A stretch of DNA of 64,000 nucleotides from Cadophora sp. MPI-SDFR-AT-0126 (lineage: Eukaryota; Ascomycota; Leotiomycetes; Helotiales; Ploettnerulaceae), in the NCBI GenBank assembly GCA_020747065.1, contig JAGMVK010000005.1, positions 1,612,001 to 1,676,000 of the forward strand. The letters run 5' to 3'. Below are positions 25,226 through 40,725 of this stretch, piece after piece. The notes beneath the pieces are model-generated. The model did not search any database. It worked only from the letters and a program-made list of their open reading frames with translations, and was not told where the DNA came from. Made by a program: the position numbers and the translations under genes. Every line of letters starts with the position of its first letter. The stretch's first letter is position 1.

Positions 25226-26473
25226 TTTGAATGTGATTTTGGGGTATATGAATTATTGGATTTTGATTGAAGAAGAAAAGAGATCTTGTCAATTGTTGAA
25301 GGGAGAAGAAAACCTAGGACAAGAGCCAAATTGTGTGAATTGTTGACGCTATCTATCATCTTAGTCGGGTCATCGACGCGCGATACGTCATGGCGTTGGG
25401 CCTTGCAGCTCGATCGCATTGCCTCTTCTTACACGATTTTTTCTCCCCTCGGCTCGTACCCTTTTCCTCGAAGCACAGTCAATCTATAGCTCCTGACCTT
25501 TGCCTAGCAAATTGTGCGGAAAGTCAATCCGGACTACCAATTAGAGTTACGTGGCTTATGTGTGATCCTTTTGTGTGCTTTGCTTTCTTTCCTACCCTCG
25601 TTGAATCTTCTCTACCAGAATCGTTCCCATTGAAAGAATATCATTATTAGCCATTTTCGCATCAGCTACAGCCATTCACTGGCTTATGATAGCTTTCTCA
25701 TATGTGTAATAGTGTAGAATTATGGAGCGCCTACTTCTGTATATCGTATGCAAAGGTAACTCGTTCTGCCATTTTAGAAAAGTTATGGTATTAGTTTAGC
25801 GGGGAGCTCGATTGTACAATCCAAGGCTTCGTGATGGTACAATTTTAATGATATTGACGGGTGATCCCACATCTAGTTTACAATTGAGCCTGTATCATTC
25901 AAAGCTGCGCTGACTTTGGGTACCAATGACACAGGTTACTCACACGACAGCAGCTCTTGAAGTGACAATATTTTGGTGAGCTTGTTTGACTTGAACCAGC
26001 GCAAGCATAAATTGCTTAAGGTATCCAGATACAAAACAATTATCCAGTAGCAGACTCATTCAGCTTTAAGCAATGAAATAAATCGAGGACATACAAGATT
26101 TTGGGTCGGAAATCCCGACGAAGGGACTGAACTTCCACTCTAGAAGTCAAGAAGAACCGCGAGTACGTAAGAAACAGAATCATTAATAACAAATCCTAAT
26201 CGTGATTAATGGATGCATCATGTTTTCTTTCACATCTCAATATCGGACTCTCAAGCATTCTCAAGAGCTGCTTCCAAGTGTTGTTGTGTTTCAAGCGAGA
26301 GTCAAATTGAGTTCCCGATTTTACACGAGAAGCATTGAAGCTCCGCAACCGACCAATCACAGCCAGCAAAAACTAATCACCATTTTAAGCTCGAGCCGAA
26401 CCCATCCAAAAACCTACCTCAGACCATCACGACTGTCAACACATCTCAACCTCGACGCTCACCACACGCAGCA
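25226..26473. other. divergent intergenic region, small acidic protein gene and Rieske gene
   Basis: 1.25 kb without a supported gene. A CCAATCA box lies at 26353-26359 upstream of the Rieske start. AT-rich, with imperfect dyads near 26180-26210 (CATTAAT / ATTAATG). Confidence 0.5.
26353..26359 (+). promoter_or_regulatory. CCAAT box upstream of the Rieske gene
   Basis: CCAATCA lies 115 bases before the ATG of the Rieske protein gene. It matches the CCAAT-binding complex (HapB/C/E) consensus, which regulates respiratory-chain genes in fungi. Use of the site is inferred from position and consensus only. Confidence 0.45.
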
Positions 26474-27398
26474 ATGGCCTCTCTCACACACACCACGCGC
26501 ACGCTGCTGCGGACCACACCACGTAGCAGTTCTCTCGCTGTCCGCGCCCTCTCTACCTCCGCCGCGAAACATCAGACTCCTACGAGCTCCTTCGACTCGC
26601 CCTTCCGTGGCATGGCCAATGATGCCGCCAGCAAGGTTCCCGACTTCAGCCACTACAGGAGCAAGTCGAACACAAATACCAACTTGCTCTTCCAATACTT
26701 TATGGTTGGGACGATGGGGGCCTTGACGGCTGCTGGTGCAAAGGCTACGGTGCAAGGTACGTTGCTACAAGAGGCGAATTGGATCGGACGACTTGGAAAG
26801 GCTTCAAGGGGCTACGGGATGAAGGGAACATGTCAATTGGGATGTGGCGCTGACAATTGATGGCTCTGCAGATTTCTTGGTCAACATGTCTGCATCCGCA
26901 GATGTTCTAGCTATGGCCAAGGTCGAGGTCGATCTTTCAGCCATTCCCGAGGGCAAGAACGTAGGTTTGGCAACCCATTGAAGCAAAGACGGGTACTGAT
27001 GGGTACAGGTTATTGTTAAGTGGCGAGGAAAGCCAGTTTTCATCCGCCACCGAACTGCGGATGAAATCAAGGAGGCCGAGAATGTCAAGGTTGAAACATT
27101 GCGGGATCCCCAGAAGGATGAAGACCGTGTGAAGAAGCCTGAATGGTTGGTCATGGTTGGTAAGTTGCTGTTGAAACATGTGCCCAGCTATGTTCAATGG
27201 CACTAACAGATGTTAGGTGTCTGCACGCATCTTGGATGCGTACCCATTGGCGAAGCCGGTGACTACGGAGGATGGTTCTGCCCTTGCCACGGTTCCCACT
27301 ACGATATTTCCGGACGTATTCGCAGAGGCCCAGCACCATTAAACCTCGAGATTCCAGAATACGACTTCGCAGATGAGAATGCGCTCGTTATTGGTTAA
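26474..27398 (+). CDS. rip1: ubiquinol-cytochrome c reductase Rieske iron-sulfur subunit, 234 aa
   Basis: Four exons: 26474-26756, 26872-26960, 27009-27159 and 27217-27398; phases sum to 235 codons. An Arg/Ser/Thr-rich mitochondrial presequence (residues 1-35) is followed by the PDFSHYRSK matrix/hinge segment and a single membrane helix ([20 protein letters not shown]). The soluble Rieske domain has the two cluster-binding loops: [17 protein letters not shown] (Cys-His) and [20 protein letters not shown] (Cys-His). The disulfide cysteines are present, as is the C-terminal PxYDF-like end. The protein transfers electrons from ubiquinol to cytochrome c1 in complex III of the inner mitochondrial membrane. 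Nothing is missing or unusual. Confidence 0.97.
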
Positions 27399-28495
27399 GA
27401 GGATGTGTATAATGGAGTTTCGTTTGCTAGATGGGAGGGGCTTAGAAGGGAAGGGAGAGTTCGCGGCTTTGTAGAAGAGGTCGATGCCGTTGTACAAAAG
27501 AATCATCGAAACATTTACAACCTCAATTTTTGTGTGATCTGTGATATGTGATGGGAATCACTTGTCTCGGTGGAATGAGGTTGCCGGTCAGTGTCAAGTT
27601 GTTCAAACCTTGGCCAAGGTAATGCGCTGTGTTTTGGAGGTCTGTATTGCTCGGACTTGTATAACGTTTGCTTGTCTGGATGTCTGGCTAGATAGCTGCA
27701 CGATACTGCAGGAAATTTTGTTCGCTCTGACTCGGTGATCTGAAAAGCCTTTAGAACATTGACATGGCAACAGCATATTGACTAATAACCCTGATATAGG
27801 AATATGTCAGCGCCACACCTAGTAAAGCTTTCCAGGTGATGTCTCCTCCCTGGGTTACAATGTTAGTACAGCTGCCGACAAAAATATACGAGACCATTTC
27901 GGCTATACCGGCCGCGCCGTATGACTGCTTTCTTCAAGTATCTCAGACGAAGAGGATCTCAAGACTACTAGCATGAGATGCTGAAGATGACAACAGGAAG
28001 GGCCCATTCTCAGGTAGTGAGCGACTTACAAAATGGAGATGCGGGTCCAGCTTGGATGATAGCGTTGCCCTGAGCTGTCTTTTTGTTGATCCTCCCACGA
28101 TGGGATTGAGATGGAAGAGTCGAGGTTTAGGAATACTCAATCTAATAGTCATTGGCGCGATGGCCTTTAATTTAGATACTGAGCGTGCGAGCTGTTTCAA
28201 GGTACTAGGTATGCAAGCAAGTTTCGCTTGCACATGCGGAAGTTGCGATGGACATAACTTAAGCGATCTACATATCAGAAGAACAACAACATTTACTCTT
28301 CGAAACAGCCGACCTGTCCACGATTACGATGCAGTCGGCATGGACTATGGCATGCTTCCAGAGCCAGAAATGTTCTTGAATGTGTTTGAGACATTCGTCA
28401 ATGCAAGAGCCTGTTTGCAAGGCTTCTATTTGGTGCTTTTTTGACAACACCACGATCTAGTCAATTATGTTACAAATATCGCTCAAGAAACCTCA
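27399..28495. other. convergent intergenic region with an unassigned frame
   Basis: 1.1 kb between the 3' ends of the Rieske gene and the Cct1 gene. A 130-codon plus-strand frame (28052-28444) includes a CTCGSC cluster, and a minus-strand frame covers the same DNA (27943-28233). Neither shows a family motif or a good start context, so I do not call a gene. Confidence 0.45.
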
Positions 28496-30401
28496 TCAAT
28501 GACCATGTCCATCATCCTCTCCCTGCTGTGGAGGATCGAGCTTTATAAGCGTGTCAATTCGCATGATCGATATGCACGCTTCTACAGCAGACTTCAACTG
28601 TCTGATCTTGCTCATGCTAGGCTCCAAAACACCCGCCTTGATCTCATCCACCACCTTGCCCTTAGTCAAGTCCAAGCCGTAATTCTTGTAGTTCTTCTTT
28701 TTGGCGATAGTCTTCTCATCCTCATTGGCATCTCCATCCTGGATTCGCTGGGAGAGGGCGTGTCGGGATCGGAGTTGTGCAACAAGCTCGGAAGAGTCCT
28801 TAGCCGCGTTGACCGCAAGCGTTTTTGGGATAACGAGAAGGGCTTGAGCGAACTCGCCAATGGCAAGTTGCTCTCTTGAGCCGACAGTCCCTGCGAATTC
28901 CTCCAGATAAATGTGAAGAGCTGTCTCAACAGCGCCACCACCGGGGACAATGCTGCCACTTTCGAGAGTTCTCTTAACAGCACAAAGCGAGTCGTGTACG
29001 GATCTTTCCATCTCATCGAGTTGGTAGTCGTTGGATCCTCGGAGTATGATGGAAGCCGACGTGTGAACCTTGGTACCCTTGACCAAGATGCACTCGTCGT
29101 CAGAAATTCTCTCTTGAGAAACTTCTTCGGCGTGACCCAACGACGAAGCATCGAACTTCTCGTCACCATTGAGATCTGACAAGGAACTGATCAGTGTGGC
29201 ACCAGTCGCCTTGGCAATTCTGCGAAGATCCTCCTTCTTGCATCTCCGCACTCCCATAGCCCCCTTCTCAATGAACAGTTTCAGGCACAAATCATCGATA
29301 CCCTTGGTCGTGAAAACAACATTTGCTCCGGACTTCAGAATCATTTCCACACGATCCATGACAATACCAGCTTCCCGCTTTCGGATCTCTTCCAGTTGCT
29401 GAGGGTCGTCGATAGTGATGTGAACTCCGAGCTTCATTCTCTCCTTCTGCAGGTTCATGTCGAGAACGGCAATCTTGGCATCGAAGATCCGGGTCTTCAT
29501 GGCTTGCGATGCAACTGTGCAATTTAATGCGTAACCCTTGACCAATATGGACTCTAGGGCACCTTTTCCATGTGCCTTGAGAATGTTGACCGCTTTAACT
29601 GGATATTTGACTTCCTGTCTGTTATTTGTTGACTTGACTGCCTGCATAGCATCGACAACCATATTTGCGAAGAAATCCGAGTCTGATCCAATAATTTTGC
29701 TGGACATGGAGGTTTTGGCAATGCTGATCAAAGATTCACGGCCCAACTGATCAACCTTGACACTGATATTCTCGTGCATGTACTTGACGGCTTCGCGGAG
29801 AGCTAAACGGTAGCCGGTGATGATTGTAGTTGGGTGTATTCGATTCTTCATCAGTTCATTCGCTCTCCGAAGAAGCTCTGCAGCGATTATAACCACAGAC
29901 GTCGTTCCATCACCGACTTCCTTATCTTGTTGTTGTGCCAAATCGACCAGAATCTTGCCTGCGGGATGTTCGACGTCTAAAAGACTAAGGATAGTTGCGC
30001 CATCGTTCGTAACTGTAACGTCGCCGATATCTGATCTTGCTATCAGTATGTACTTCCTTAAGAGCTGAAGCTCTACAAACCGTCCACCATCATCTTATCC
30101 AGACCCGAAGGTCCAAAGGAGCTCTTGACGACATTTGCAATAGCTTGGGTTGCAAGGACTGTTCAAGATGTTAGCTCGCCTGCTTTCTAAGCCTCAGGAT
30201 GTTAACTGCTTCTAACCATTTGCTTCACGTATATCTTGCCCAGAAACTTTCGTACCACCGAGGACTGCTTGCTATTAGTTCTTATTCTTTTTCGCTTTTA
30301 GAGGCTGCCTGGAGATGGCCTGGAGTCGCCATCGATTGAAAGCATTTCTTAATCTTACACAGAGTCCCAGCGTTCCGAGGCTGTTCAAAGAGAGATCCCA
30401 T
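28496..30401 (-). CDS. cct1: T-complex protein 1 subunit alpha (chaperonin CCT1), about 555 aa
   Basis: Large last exon (28496 to about 30030) preceded by three short N-terminal exons; ATG at 30401. The N-terminus [14 protein letters not shown], then [32 protein letters not shown] and [18 protein letters not shown], shows the group II chaperonin nucleotide site (GPxGxDKM, NDGATI). The body has [12 protein letters not shown], the ATPase motif. The [20 protein letters not shown] and VPGGGAVE segments and the [12 protein letters not shown] end are characteristic of the alpha subunit. It is one of eight CCT ring subunits that fold actin, tubulin and WD40 proteins in the cytosol. The acidic/histidine tail GEDDGHGH is normal in kind. 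I did not fix every boundary of the short introns. Confidence 0.94.
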
Positions 30402-31303
30402 GGTGAAGCTTGGTCTTGGACAATGTTTTGGGATCCGCTGTCAGAAGATAAGGTCTTGTAGAGGTGGTTGTGGCGGAGAGGTGGAGCTGTTCACGACTGT
30501 GTATTTCACGCGTACGAATTATTTCTTGCACTCGCGACGACAGACGCTAGCCGGAGCTTCGTCCCTTTCTTAGTAAGCGAGCCCATTTACAGTTTGTTGA
30601 CTTTGCACCAATTCGATTGATTTGGCAGATTTGGCAGATTCAGAGGAAGAGAGACAACGCTCTACAACCTTCAGTTGTATAAGTATTCTGTCACTTAATC
30701 AATTGTCCGATACCCAAAAGTGGCTTGCGTTATCGTTCAACATCCTACAGCCAAAACCATCGGATAGGCAAAACTCATGAGCAATCCTCCCAGACAAATT
30801 CATATGATATGGCATGGTGCTTAACCTCACGATTTTGCTTATTCCAGCCTCCGGATCTGTTCTTCATAAATTGCATGGCAAATTACAAGACGCAATCCAT
30901 GAGCGAAGGCCAGAATGTTCGGTACTGTAAAAGTCCCCAGACAGCTGAAGGACTTTTGGAATGGATAAACTGAACGAGGCTAGATTGGTGACCTGGGAAA
31001 AGTTTCGCATATATAAATCAATAATATTCGCAATAGCGAACATCCGCATTCACATGTCATAGAAGTGCCTGAGGACTTTCGCACGTCTTGAAATTGAAGA
31101 TGTGCTGGTGTTCTAGTCATTAGCCACAATCCCCAATCCACAATCCACTAGCCACTTGGTCAGGGGTCTGGCTCTAGCACGAGGCTGAACCCGCTTAGAT
31201 TCGACCCCACTAAGAGGGGAAATCAATGGATGGGTCACACTTGTCAACACCAAAAGTAACAGAATCTTCCCACAACACCAAAACAACGACACCAGAATAC
31301 ATT
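30402..31303. other. divergent promoter region, Cct1 / prolyl-tRNA synthetase
   Basis: About 0.9 kb between two starts. It holds small tandem repeats: two copies of GATTTGGCA near 30629-30646 and an AATCC-rich run near 31126-31150. An in-frame ATG at 31226 precedes the chosen synthetase start. No gene seen. Confidence 0.5.
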
Positions 31304-33045
31304 ATGGCGGACGCGACCCCTCCAGCAGAGCCCTCCAAGTCTGCCCTTAAGAAGGCAGAGAAGCAAGCGAAAATGCAGGCTGAGAAAGCAGCCAAGTTGG
31401 CCAAACAAGCAACCGTCGCAGTGGTCGGCGGAAAAAAGGCAGATGCAGGAGTTGAGATTCTAGGGATGACAGCTTCGAAGACAGATAACTTCTCAGCCTG
31501 GTATCAGGAAGTGGTCCTCAAATCAGAGATGATAGAGTATTACAGTGAGATCAGTGGCTTCTTTATCCTTCGCCCTGCCTCCATGTTCATCTGGAATGTG
31601 ATCCGCAAGTGGTTTCAGGAGCGCATCGAGGCAATGGACGTCGAGGAAGCCAGTTTTCCCATGTTCTTGTCCTCCAAGTCCCTAGAGAAAGAGAAAGATC
31701 ATGTTGAGGGTTTCGCTCCCGAGCTTGCTTGGGTGACCAAGGCGTTCGTTACCCCTCCTTTTGCGCGTGTTGGAGACTGACTCGAGATAGTGGAGATAAA
31801 GACCTCGAAGTCCCTGTCGCAGTCCGTCCTACCTCTGAAGCTGTCATGTACCCATACTACTCGAAGTGGATCAGAAGTCATCGTGACCTTCCCCTCCGCC
31901 TCAACCAATGGAACAGTGTCGTTAGATGGGAGGCCAAGCAGACAACCCCTTTCTTGCGCGCAAGAGAGTTCTTATGGCAGGAGGGACATACAGCGCATTT
32001 GACTGAGGAGCTGGCTGGTGAGGAGGTCTTGCAGATCCTTGAACTTTACGCTGGAGTCTATGAGGAGCTACTTGCTGTTCCAGTCGTTCGTGGTCGCAAG
32101 ACGGAGAAGGAGAAGTTCGCTGGAGGATACTACACTACGACTGTTGAAGGTTACATTCCATCCAATGGCCGTGGTATCCAAGGTGCAACATCCCATTGCT
32201 TGGGTCAGAACTTTAGTAAAATGTTCGACATCACAGTCGAAGATCCTGCTCCAAAGGTCGGCGACAAGGCCAAGCACTTGCATGTCTGGCAAAACTCCTG
32301 GGGTCTGTCCACCCGTGTCATCGGTGTCATGGTTATGATTCACGGTGACGACAAAGGTCTCGTTCTCCCACCTCGCATTTCCAGGCTCCAGGCCATCATC
32401 ATCCCCGTCGGCATCAACAAATCTACCACCCCAGAAGACAAGTCCAAGCACTACGACCAACTACAAGAGCTGAAGGAGACTCTCAAGAAGGCCGGGATCA
32501 GAGCTGACTACGACATCCGCGATGGTTACACTCCAGCCTGGAAGTTCAACGACTGGGAGCTCAAGGGCGTTCCTCTCCGTCTCGAATACGGACCCAAGGA
32601 CGCCGCCAAATCTGTCGTATCTTTCGCTCGTCGTGACACTGGTGAGAAGGGCACAATCGCCATTGCCGACCTCACCACCGAGATCTCCAAGCTCCTCGAG
32701 ACCATCCAGAGCGACATGTACAAGAAAGCTGATGCTGCGTTCCGCGAGCACCGCATCAACATCACCAAATGGGAAGAGGTCGTTCCGGCTCTGGACGCCA
32801 AGAACGTTGTCCTGATTCCTCACTGCCTGGCAGAAAAGTGCGAGGATAAGATCAAGGATTTGACAACCGGAAAGCCAGAGGAACAAGAGGGACCAGAGCA
32901 GTTGAAGGCTCCTAGCATGGGAATGAAGAGCTTGTGCATTCCTTTCGAGCAGCCAGAAGGCATTGTCAAGGGAGAGACCAAGTGCTTGAATCCAGAGTGC
33001 GAGTCTTTCGCAGAGAAGTGGTGTATGTTTGGTCGGAGTTACTAG
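31304..33045 (+). CDS. prolyl-tRNA synthetase, eukaryote/archaeal type, 564 aa
   Basis: Two exons: 31304-31743 and 31791-33045, with a 47-nt intron; phases give 565 codons. ATG 31304 gives the usual ADATPP.. start with a lysine-rich helix; ATG 31226 in frame would add 26 residues. The class II catalytic core contains ITASK-type GMTASKTDNFSAWYQEVV, VRPTSEAVMYPYYSKWI (motif 1 region), RAREFLWQEGHTAH (motif 2), GRGIQGATSHCLGQNF and GDDKGLVLPPRIS (motif 3 region). The anticodon-binding domain follows (IIIPVGINK.., IRDGYTPAWKFNDWELKGVP). The C-terminal zinc-binding domain ends CLNPECESFAEKWCMFGRSY with the conserved final tyrosine. The enzyme charges tRNA-Pro in the cytosol. There are only about 60 residues before the core, so the editing-like N-terminal domain known from the budding-yeast enzyme is absent. 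Confidence 0.95.
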
Positions 33046-33823
33046 ATGGTGTTTGGCTCTGACAACGATGCTGAATGAATGAAAATGGGGAAAAGTTTTG
33101 TTGGTTGTGGGCGACCGACAGTTGCTGGGTGGGCTAGGTGGGTGAGGACGAGAAATGCGAAACTTGATGATCATCACGAGAACTTATGAGGGGCATCTTT
33201 CATAGAACTGGTGATGCAAGAACAACCTGGATTATGCTTTGCTTGCTTGTCTTTTAAGAGATGACGACACGAAGATACACCACAGTCAGAATAAAAAAGA
33301 ATAAACTAAACATGTAGCACTTGGATGTTATTCTCCTTGTTGATTAGCACTCTGGGACAGATCACAGGAGATCAATGGCAGGTAGTAGAGAAACCAACGC
33401 GTCATGGAAAGTATATCAAGTGATGTATTAGAAGGGCATTAGTAGGACACTCGGCTGCTAACGTAAAGGTAGAGACGACCCACCCAACCCCAAGATACCG
33501 TCCATCTAGAAGCAAAAGAGAAAATCCATGACTTTTCCCGTCATTCTCTGGAAGAAAGAAGTGTGTATTCAGTGAAGGGCCATCCATTCATCCTATCCTT
33601 GCCTTCCTGGCCTCATGACTTTCCTGTTCCCCTATCCGGTATGTGTGCGTGTCCCAACCCTCATCACAAATCGTAATCACTCTCATCTGGTAACCCCTAC
33701 AAGCGTGACATGAACAATAGACCGAGACTCCGGGCCAATGCGGCAGATGCTTTTGACTGTGGGAAAAGTGTTGGAGAGACAAGGCAGGGCTTTCTGAACA
33801 CTAAATGTTTGATGAGTAACCAC
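33046..33823. other. convergent 3' intergenic region
   Basis: 778 bases between the ends of the prolyl-tRNA synthetase and protein kinase C genes. Nothing recognised other than 3' untranslated sequence. Confidence 0.6.
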
Positions 33824-37630
<3,807 letters not shown>

Positions 37631-39157
37631 GATGGCGAGTAGCACGCGTCTCTCCACGCGGCGAGGTTGTTGAGGGAGAGAGGAGGTTGTTGTTTATCTG
37701 GTCGGGGTTTAAGTTGAGGAGGGGCTGGCTGCACTGGTCTGGCGAAAGGTTACTGTTGCGGAGTGGGGTGGACTTGTTTTCAAGGTTTCTTGGCGGAGCA
37801 ATGGAGACACCAATGTCGCGACGACTGGTCACCACTTCCAACTATGCGCAATATGAGCTCGTCGTATCTGCGTGTGGAAGATCACTCGTGTTGCGTTTCG
37901 AAATGTTCCTCAATTCTCTTGCCCACGTGAGAATCGGGTTGTCTGCACTGCACTAGAAATTACCTAGGTACTCAGCCACGCACAGCTAGCTGGAATCTTT
38001 TCGGGGACGGCGGCGATATGAAAGGCGTGCGGCGGCAGTTGTTTAGTAGGAAAACGAGATAATGCTAAAGGGAGGCAAGATATGTGACTCCAAGGAGCAA
38101 AAGCCGAAGATGCTGGAAACGCCGGCGTGACAAATTGCTAGCTTGATGTTGTTATGGGTTTGATCTAGTGCTCACTGCAGGGCGAGTACAATATTGATAT
38201 GCCCACAGACCGTGACACCAGGCAAGAAAGGCAAGGTTGGATGAAGTAGAGTAGATAGAAACTCAATGAATTTGCAGTTGGGCAGGCTTTTGGGGGCACA
38301 CAGGATTCTGGTCCAGTGCTACAGTTCGGTATGCTGATTGGATTCCATGCCCTTGGCCGTTGACATTATGCGATTATGCGGTCGTGATAGGGATGGTGTA
38401 GGGACGAGGGAGCATGGAGGATGAGGGAGGATGGATGGAGGGGAGATTCCTGTAGGGCTCAATCAAAGGAGGGGTGCCTTCACACTGGTGCGGTTGACTT
38501 ACCTTACTCTGCCAGTCTGCTCCCTCCACACAAACGGCGGCGGACCATGCCAGGGGCTGTGCTTCCCGGTCGTCTGTGCTGTGCTGGTGCCGGTGATGGA
38601 ATTTGGCACCGTCGTCATCTTGAGCAGGGATGTTGAAATATCGGATTGCTCCATGCTCTGCCACTATCAAAACACACACATGACATCAACAGATGGTGGT
38701 CAAACATTCTCAAACAATAACTGGACATGTTACGACGGCAACGAACGCTGATCGAGGTAATTCCTTGCTGTAGTGTTCAGCTGAACATGTGCCGAATATA
38801 CTTCTCGAATAGTCTCTGATACCATGCTACAACTTCTTGCAAATCTCTAAGCAGATACAAAAGCTTGACGATCCAATTGAATGTCACAATTCAAAGACTC
38901 GACTTACGGTTCACATTGGGTCAAAACAATGGGAACTTCCCGTGTCCGTCGCCCCAGATAAGCGAGACAAATTCTATGTTTGACTTTCTATGGTTCAGGA
39001 ACCCGTAGCTATCCGCCGTTATAAGACATAATATGCCCTGGACTAGCCTGCCAGGAGGCATGGTTCTAATTCAGTGTACCTGAAAAGTCCACGAACCAAT
39101 CCCATTTACCCGCCGAATTCAAGCATTAAGATATCCCATCTCAATGGCCGTTCATTT
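37631..39157. other. long intergenic region upstream of pkc1
   Basis: 1.5 kb between the pkc1 start and the acyl-CoA dehydrogenase stop, both on the minus strand. Overlapping open frames at 38374-38751 on both strands lack motifs and conflict with each other. Most likely pkc1 promoter plus long leader; nothing else recognised. Confidence 0.5.
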
Positions 39158-40725
39158 TTAACTCGTGTATTGAGACTTCAGTAATTTGGCTACAAGACGA
39201 GTCAGTTAAATCATGCCTCTTATATTTCCTTCTGGTAGTAAGGAAGAAGGGCAAGGAAAAAAGAAAATGCCACATACCAATAGTCGTAAGCTGGATGTTG
39301 CTGGTCCCTTCATAAATAGCACCAATCTTGCTATCTCTCCACATCTTTTCTGCAATTCCCTCTCTCACAAATCCCATACCACCCATCCACTCAATAGCCT
39401 GTCCACTAACTCTCTGCGCAACCTGCGAAGCATATAACTTTGCCATAGCCGCGTCCTGGACAAAGTTCTCACCAGCCTCCTTCTTCCGGGCAGCGTTATA
39501 GACCAGCGCTCTCGCGGCAGCAATCTCCGTGTACGCCTGCGCAATCTGATGCTGCATGCCTTGGAAATCACCGACAAGTGTGCCGAACTGCTTACGGTCG
39601 TTCCAGACGTACCTGACAGTCATTAGCGGGCCGAGTTTGGGGATTTGTGATCAGAGGTTAGGCTTACTTCGCGGCATTCTCGAATGCTCCCAGAGCAAGT
39701 CCAGTCATCTGGGCGGCGATACCGATACGTCCTTCGTTGAGCAGACCAATGGCATATTTGTATCCATCCCCTTCCTTACCAAGCAGATTTCCAGCTGGGA
39801 TCTCGACATCGTCAAAGTTGAGCACACACGTGCTGCTAGCCTTGATACCAAGCTTCTTCTCCTTTTTAGCAATCGAGAATCCCTTGGTGTCCTTCTCGAC
39901 GATGAAAGCAGTTATTCCTTTATATCCCTTGCTTGGGTCTAGATTTGCGAAGACAATGAAGAACTCGGCTTCCATGGAGTTGGTGATCCACATCTTATTT
40001 CCCGAAATCTTGTATCCGGATTCGGTCTTGGTGGCCTTGGTGGCAAGAGCAAAGGCATCGGATCCAGAGACAGGCTCAGACAGACAGAAAGAGCCTACCA
40101 AATTAGCAACCGCTTCATCCACTGAATTGAAGGCTACATACCAACAGTATTTGTAGCCAGTTTAGGAAGCCACTTCTTCTTCAACTCTGTACTTCCGTAC
40201 TTCAGCACCGCGGTATTGACCAATGTATTGTGTACATCCACCATAACACTGACACTTGGATCAACCCTGGCCAGCTCTTCAATGCCCACAATCGCTGCCG
40301 TGAAGTTCATGCCTGCGCCACCGTACTCCTCTGGAATCTCCACCCCCATCAACCCTTGTTCGAACAGCTGCTCAACAACTGACGGATCCATAGATTCGTT
40401 CTCATCCATCTCGCGGACTTTTGGTGCGATAACATCGTTTGCGAACTTGGAGACCGAGTCTGCCATTGCTGTTTCTATTTCAGACATGTGGGTGATGGGT
40501 GTAGGAGGGATCTCTGTGATATCGACTGCTTCATTGCGTCGTCGCGGTGTGGAAGATAGAGGTCTGGCGCTGCAGTATATGTTAGGAAACGTATGCATGC
40601 AATCAGATATCCACAAAGAATTACTGTTGGTATATCCTGCTGACTCGAGCAGGTCTGAGAGCTGGGCGAGCATTTGAAGCCGCCTTTTGGACCACTGGGC
40701 GGAGTGCCTTTGCAATTGAAGCCAT
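39158..40725 (-). CDS. mitochondrial short/branched-chain acyl-CoA dehydrogenase, 440 aa
   Basis: Five exons: 40625-40725, 40142-40569, 39668-40094, 39278-39612 and 39158-39189; phases sum to 441 codons. The presequence [20 protein letters not shown] is basic and amphipathic, pointing to the mitochondrial matrix. The core shows [10 protein letters not shown], the FAD/substrate-binding [76 protein letters not shown] and YEGTSNIQL with the catalytic-base glutamate. The pattern matches the short/branched-chain group (ACADSB-like) that oxidises 2-methylbutyryl- or isobutyryl-CoA in isoleucine/valine breakdown; a straight-chain short-chain enzyme is the alternative. The final exon encodes only [14 protein letters not shown] residues, a short C-terminal exon easily missed by gene finders. 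Confidence 0.93.
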